NCBI GenBank assembly: GCA_026686845.1
Contig: JAIVEN010000002.1
Location: forward strand, 20,992,001 to 21,056,000
Direction: 5' to 3'
Length of the DNA stretch: 64,000 nt
Source of the DNA: Adenanthera pavonina
Taxonomy: Eukaryota > Streptophyta > Magnoliopsida > Fabales > Fabaceae
Part shown: one piece after another, positions 59,101 through 64,000 of the stretch
How the letters are laid out: every line of letters begins with the position of its first letter
How positions within the stretch are numbered: the first letter of the stretch is position 1
Notes under the pieces: model-generated
The model's input: only the letters and a program-made list of their open reading frames with translations
Told to the model about the DNA's origin: nothing
The model's database searches: none
Position numbers and translations under genes: made by a program

Positions 59101-61270
59101 AATCAAATACACAAGAATGAAAAAGCCATCATTGTATCTCACATTTCAGGAGCAGGTTTCCCTGTCCTGACTTCATCTCCACCCAGTATAACCGAGAAAG
59201 AATTTTTCCATCCTACATATAGAGAAAGAATGAGAAAGATTACGAACACCCACTCAAACAAACAGAGCACAATAAGATAAAGGTTTCTAAATACAAATCA
59301 ACCATCATGGTAAGATATTTTGGCTTCTATGCTTTCCCTTGGAGAGTTTGATGCCAAGGCCATTGGAACACCATGATTCCTCAAATGTTTAATTAGCCGG
59401 CTAGCACCAGGAAGTGCTTTGATATTACACCACCTAAAATGGAAATAGAAGAAACATAAGAGAGTAAAAGTACCCAATAGTGTTAAACACAACTTTAGTT
59501 GATCAACCATGTAAATGGATCTAGGGGTTAAACCGCAACATCTTCCATCTCAAAAACTATTGACAAATTTAGCATAGTCCTTGAGAGATTCTTTAATAAA
59601 AAGCTAATAAATTAGAAGAGGACTAACAGAGTTGAAGGAAAACCTCATAAACCTGGCATATTCAAGCCTCAGATCACCCGAGCAACAAAATAAGTATATT
59701 TTTTGAGTGATATTTTTTCATTTTAGCTCAAGGTCAAGCTCTAGTTCAAGAAACAGTAAAAACATTTTCACAGCAAGAACTTCTGAAACTAAAAACATGC
59801 AAATTATAACCCCAGAGAATAAAAAAATTCTAATGAAAACAAAGGTAGAATCAATCACTCCCAGCTTACCAACATGCCAAGGTTTCACATCAAGGAAATT
59901 ATGCTTTCATGCTTAATGAAGTTTAGGAAGATATTCCAGCTTGTTCCCAAACGTTTAGTCATGTATGTTGTCTAGCTTTGCAAACAAATTTAAAATAACT
60001 CAACCCGGACAATGGGGGCCAATTACACTCATATATCGAGCTACTCCTATGTGCAGAGAGTTAAAATAATGGCATCAACAATATGATATAATATCTATAC
60101 ATAATATGACAGATTTCCAACCCAACAAAGATTATTGGTAAAAAAAACATGATTTAGAAAATTGTTTCAAGATATTGATTCCATAGGTAGTATGAAGCTT
60201 TCTGAGACAATGAAGAGAGCTGGTGAATTTAAAGTGAATTTCCTGAATTTATGGAGCAGTAGAGCATCCTCATTTACATGAAATATTCACATATATGAAC
60301 TGCCCACTGGAGATATTAGCAAGATAATGATAAAAGCAATCCGAGTGCAGTCTTTTTATTTTGAAGTCAGTAATCAAGATAAAAGCTGTGAAATAATGCA
60401 TTAGAGATTTTTATTTTACAAGCTAATCTTTACATACACAACCACAGAATTTCAACTTCAATCAATGGCATCTCCCTCTAATTGTTCTCAAAGGATAAGT
60501 AATTACGAAGATAATGGTAATTGGCAGCATCAAGCACTGCAAATTTAGAATCTAAATTACGAAGAATGAAATGCATACAAACACTGGAATAACAGCTACA
60601 TACTGATCAGAAAAAAGTGGTGAAATTCCAGACATAAATTCACTTGTTGAGCAAGGAAGGCCATAATCTTCCACTACTGCAGCAGCAGCTTCAAATGGTG
60701 TCTTTCCTACTATCTTATGAGCTTCCCTTCCATCCCATTGCTTTCCATACTTACTTACGAAAGCTTTTAAGACGTCACCTACGATGCCATCTGTCATCAA
60801 ATCACAATCATGAATTATGTGTTATTTAACAAGTAACAGAACACTAAGAAGAAAATAAAAGCAAAAAAAATTTACTTGATTTTATGTCAACATCAATACT
60901 GTGAAGAAAAACGCAATCAACAGAGGTCTTTATGAATTGTATGCTATGCCTAAATGTAGAAAATAGAAGCACTTCAGACTTTCTACGACATAAATTGTTT
61001 TAAGAACTTCAAATCAATAATTACTTCTGGAAGCAGAAAACAGTAAATTGAAAGGATACCTCTTCAACACCCCTCCCTAAATGAAAAATAGGAAGAGGAA
61101 GAAGCCATAAAATTCACAGTACGTAAGAATAATGTAAGGACTTACTTACAATTAAAATTGAATTTAGCAAGCACTAACCGACCTGTGTTAAGCAAAGTGC
61201 CATCCAAATCAAGGATAACACATCTTACTAATTTCTTTAAAGGCTCGGTTACAGACATTTTCTCAGCCAT
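56159..61270 (-). CDS. FHY: Bifunctional FMN hydrolase / riboflavin kinase
   Basis: Ten exons: 61270-61183, 60790-60604, 59433-59303, 59212-59143, 59035-58970, 57573-57419, 57132-57037, 56706-56555, 56457-56374 and 56284-56159. All have GT/AG borders and one continuous frame of 384 residues, close to the Arabidopsis FMN/FHy protein. The N-terminal half (about 1-225) is a HAD phosphatase: DLDGT at 21-25 with nucleophile Asp21 and Asp23, Ser120 in ALASNS, Lys154 in TGKPAPE, and VIEDS at 176-180. It hydrolyses FMN to riboflavin. The C-terminal half (about 240-384) is riboflavin kinase (GGPVIKGFGRGSKVLGIPTA, then SIGWNPYFNN, EPWLLHDFNEDFYGE), making FMN from riboflavin and ATP. The ATG is preceded in frame by a TAG, fixing the start. 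No transit peptide is obvious, so cytosolic action is likely. Confidence 0.95.
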
Positions 61271-61313
61271 ATGACTATCTAAAGCTGAGAGACAATGCTC
61301 CTAATGGAGGATC

Positions 61314-62003
61314 CTGATACAGAAAAGAATCTAGATTAGTCAATGACAGTAGTATAATGACACTTTTAAATTCCATAAACAGCACTCTACTTCTACAGGA
61401 AACTAGCCCAATTTAATGCAAACATAACTAGTTACGAATTTCGTTGCTGATCAATGTCACTCAACATAGCATTATCAAAAACCTGATCCATTAACATTGA
61501 CCACGGTTCATGCAGTTACATAATTATCTTTCACAATTACATCATAAAATTTGCACTCACAGAACCACATAGTTCTACAGGAAAAAAAATCCACATTATT
61601 CTACCATGAACGATAATCTTGTAGCGAAGTCCACACATTAATCGGGTTGCAATGCAATCAGAGGAAATAATAGTCAATTTATCAAATAGGAGTTCCAACC
61701 CAAAGTAAACACACTATATGATGATTACTGAACTGAATTGCAATACACTAAGCAGCAATATTGCCAGAAGCCTACGTCCTAAAACCATTCAGAGGTCGTA
61801 GTTAGACGAGACCAAAACAATTAAAAAAAAACTCGTTTGGTTGCAAATAAAACCGAGCGAGCGTAGATAGGAACAACGGCACTACTTCATATACTTAAAA
61901 TTGGAGAAAAGGAGGCAGAAAGGAAGGGGGAAATCAAAGAAAAGCATGGGCGGCAATAGCGTCCAGAAGCAACAAACAACAATTTAAGAGTGAAAGCACG
62001 TAC
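61314..62003 (-). other. Probable 5'-UTR intron of the riboflavin kinase gene
   Basis: On the minus strand a donor TTCA|GTACGTG at 62003 and an acceptor TTTCTGTATCAG at 61314 flank about 690 bp of AT-richer sequence. The GC-richer stretch 62004 to about 62290 would be the first, non-coding exon. Plus-strand frames there (62024-62354) are then not genes. Confidence 0.5.
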
Positions 62004-62550
62004 TGAAGCAGCAACAGCAAGAAGTGGTGAGGCGTGGAGGCAAAGCTAGCTTCTATCAACCACGAGATTCCAGTGAGTGGTGCGAGCTTTTTGTTTCGAG
62101 TTGTTGTTCAGACAGAGCATCACCTGCGATCAAGTTTCTGGTTGAGGCGGAGGGCCCGAGCACAGCACATCCACTGGATGCGTCCGGATTCGGTGCGCAC
62201 TCTTCGCACAACAACGCGTGCCGTCAAGAGAAAAACGACGTCGCTTTCGTCATCTGCAGCTGGTTTCCTTCGTTCCCTATTCGAATCTGAATCTCACCAG
62301 TGGGCAAAGGGAATATCCTATTTTTCTTCGAGGAAAGGTCAAAATTGCACATAATCACACTCTAAATTGCATATGGTCTAAACCTTTCAAACTTTTTTAT
62401 TTTTCGAATCCTTTCAAACTTCCGAAAAAAAATTAAACAAGTCGAACCTGAAAAAGGCAACCTCTGTCACACACGAAAATGCAATGGTCCGCATGAGAAC
62501 AATTGTTTTAAATGATTTTCACTTTAAAAATTGATCTATATATTTTTTGG

Positions 62551-62607
62551 AGAGAGATGCGATAATCATCCTTATCTGGAGAGACAAATGCGATAGTCAT
62601 CCTCTCC
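62551..62607. repeat. Short tandem duplication, about 29 bp unit
   Basis: Two near-copies of GAGAGANATGCGATARTCATCCT lie back to back, directly in front of the LINE relic. Confidence 0.6.
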
Positions 62608-62800
62608 AAAGCGAGATTCAGGAGACTGGAAGATTGGGGAATTGAACTTCGGTATTCCAAGAGGGAGGTTCTGAAATGTGCAGATCACTTTGCCAAGTCA
62701 GCCCATGATTGTGGTGATGGTACCATTTTGCCGGAAGAGATTCCTACTCAGATTTCAAGTCTGCTGCCCCTGACGCCATTATGGCGTAATGGGTCATGGA
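62600..62800 (+). mobile_element. LINE relic: RNase H C-terminal end
   Basis: The forward translation contains REVLKCADHFAKSAHDCGDG, matching the conserved REGNxxADxLAKxG ending of plant LINE RNase H domains. It then gives TILPEEIPTQISSLL, a typical tail before the end of the LINE ORF. There is no upstream RT, so it is a 3' fragment. Confidence 0.65.
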
Positions 62801-64000
62801 TGTGTTTGGATTTTTTTTTGCCAAGGTGTATTTGGATTTAATAATCAGAAAACCAAGATACTTATTCCAGTCTATAAGTACTTATTTATTTATTGAGAAA
62901 AATTGATTTTGGACCATTAATTCTTTTTTTAAAATTAATTACATAAAGAAGTGAAAATTTGCCGATTATCAATTATCATTTATGGTTCTTAATTTTTGTC
63001 TATTTCAACCATTTAATAAGGATTTAAATTTTGTTAAAATTTTAATTAAAAAATTATTAATGAAATTTTAAAAATAGATATTATTATTTAAGGAAAAAGA
63101 GTATTTTAGACATTTTTAATAATTATCCATTCAAAAACATTTTTAATTAAAATCATCTAAATATATTTCATTTTATTGAAATCACTTTTAATGTAAGAGT
63201 ATTCAAACATAAATCTCTTTTAATATGATTAATTCTAACTAAAATTAATTTAATAAAATCAATTCTGCTGATAATCAATTACGTAAAATATAGTCTAAAC
63301 CAACATTTTCTCTTTTATCACATTTGTACTTGCCTTTTAAGTCAAAAAAAAAAAAGGAAATCATTTTGAAGAAGTCACCACTAAAATTTTAAAAAAATAT
63401 TATTTTGGATATTATTTTTTTATTTTTTTTATTTTAGAATATAATTCTTAATTGTTTATTTTGTATTTGTTTATTTAAAAAAACAGAGAGAGATTAGCAA
63501 ACTCTTAAAAGAAAATCCTTAGATATTTATTTTATTGTTTACCTTTTCAGGGGATAATTCACAAAGAGGCTGACCCCTTTTATTTATTCAAGTTATTAAA
63601 AATTTTAAAAGATAATTCTTAACTAATTTATATTTAATCTCTCCATTCTCCATCTCTTTTGGATTTTTTAGAGGATAATCTTCAAATATTGGCACGTGCC
63701 TACCTGATCCTTCTCGCTCTTTTATTTTTCTAATTTTTGTTGTCATCATTTTTAATTATTATTTTCTTTAAGTTTTATTTCAATGCAAAGTCCTCGTGAC
63801 TTTTATTTTATTTATTATTCTTTCCTTAATCTTATTCTTATGTTTAGTAGTTTTTTTTCTCAATAAAATGAAATGGAGTGGAATAATTAAAGAAAGTAAA
63901 CCATTGTTTGGATTGGTTTTTTATAAGAGAATAGAATGGTAAAGGATGGTCTCTTAAGCCCTCCTTAGCGATTCAAAACTTAATTTTTATTGTCCCCTCA
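62801..64000. other. AT-rich intergenic DNA
   Basis: No gene, RNA or clearly bounded mobile element seen to the end of the window. Confidence 0.5.

Noticed and set aside
56159..62300. Possible bacterial-type operon or biosynthetic cluster around the flavin gene
   Set aside because: The genes are spliced eukaryotic genes with their own promoters; no pathway partner lies adjacent.
62024..62436. Three overlapping forward frames upstream of the riboflavin kinase gene
   Set aside because: They coincide with the predicted non-coding first exon and promoter of the minus-strand gene; no family is recognisable.

Overview
The window is AT-rich nuclear DNA of a eudicot plant. The genes carry GT/AG introns, and their families are plant-specific: FBS-type and FBD-type F-box proteins, the fused FMN hydrolase/riboflavin kinase, and intronless berberine-bridge-enzyme-like (BBE-like) oxidases. 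The intergenic DNA is crowded with MITEs, SINEs, LINE scraps and an LTR relic. I could not fix the genus from sequence alone.

Layout. 1-9.2 kb is AT-rich intergenic DNA with several MITEs and one GC-rich islet. At 9.3-10.1 kb (minus strand) lies one unrecognised membrane-anchored acidic protein. 12.5-17.7 kb is a nest of three insertions: a TIR element of about 0.57 kb holds a Stowaway-like MITE of about 283 bp, which holds a 4334-bp solo LTR. 21.3-38.1 kb is a tandem array of BBE-like flavoenzyme genes, all on the minus strand: three intact genes, a truncated start-region pseudogene present in two copies, and an orphan upstream block with no gene attached. Paralogous copies serve as empty sites for several MITE insertions. 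42.7-43.4 kb (minus) holds an FBS1-like F-box gene; a diverged second copy of its 3' flank lies at 44.75-45.24 kb. 48.9-51.3 kb (minus) holds an F-box/LRR/FBD-like gene. 56.2-61.3 kb (minus) holds a complete 10-exon bifunctional FMN hydrolase/riboflavin kinase gene. LINE relics lie at 35.9-36.2 kb and 62.6-62.8 kb.

How the genes relate. The BBE-like enzymes are predicted secreted FAD oxidoreductases. All three keep the histidine used for covalent FAD attachment, but only the middle gene keeps the second anchoring residue, a cysteine; the two outer genes have glycine there. The riboflavin kinase/FMN hydrolase sets the FMN level and so feeds FAD synthesis. Its presence 21 kb from flavoenzymes is most likely coincidence. 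Both F-box genes encode probable SCF substrate receptors and look unrelated to the rest. Every expressed gene I can support is on the minus strand.
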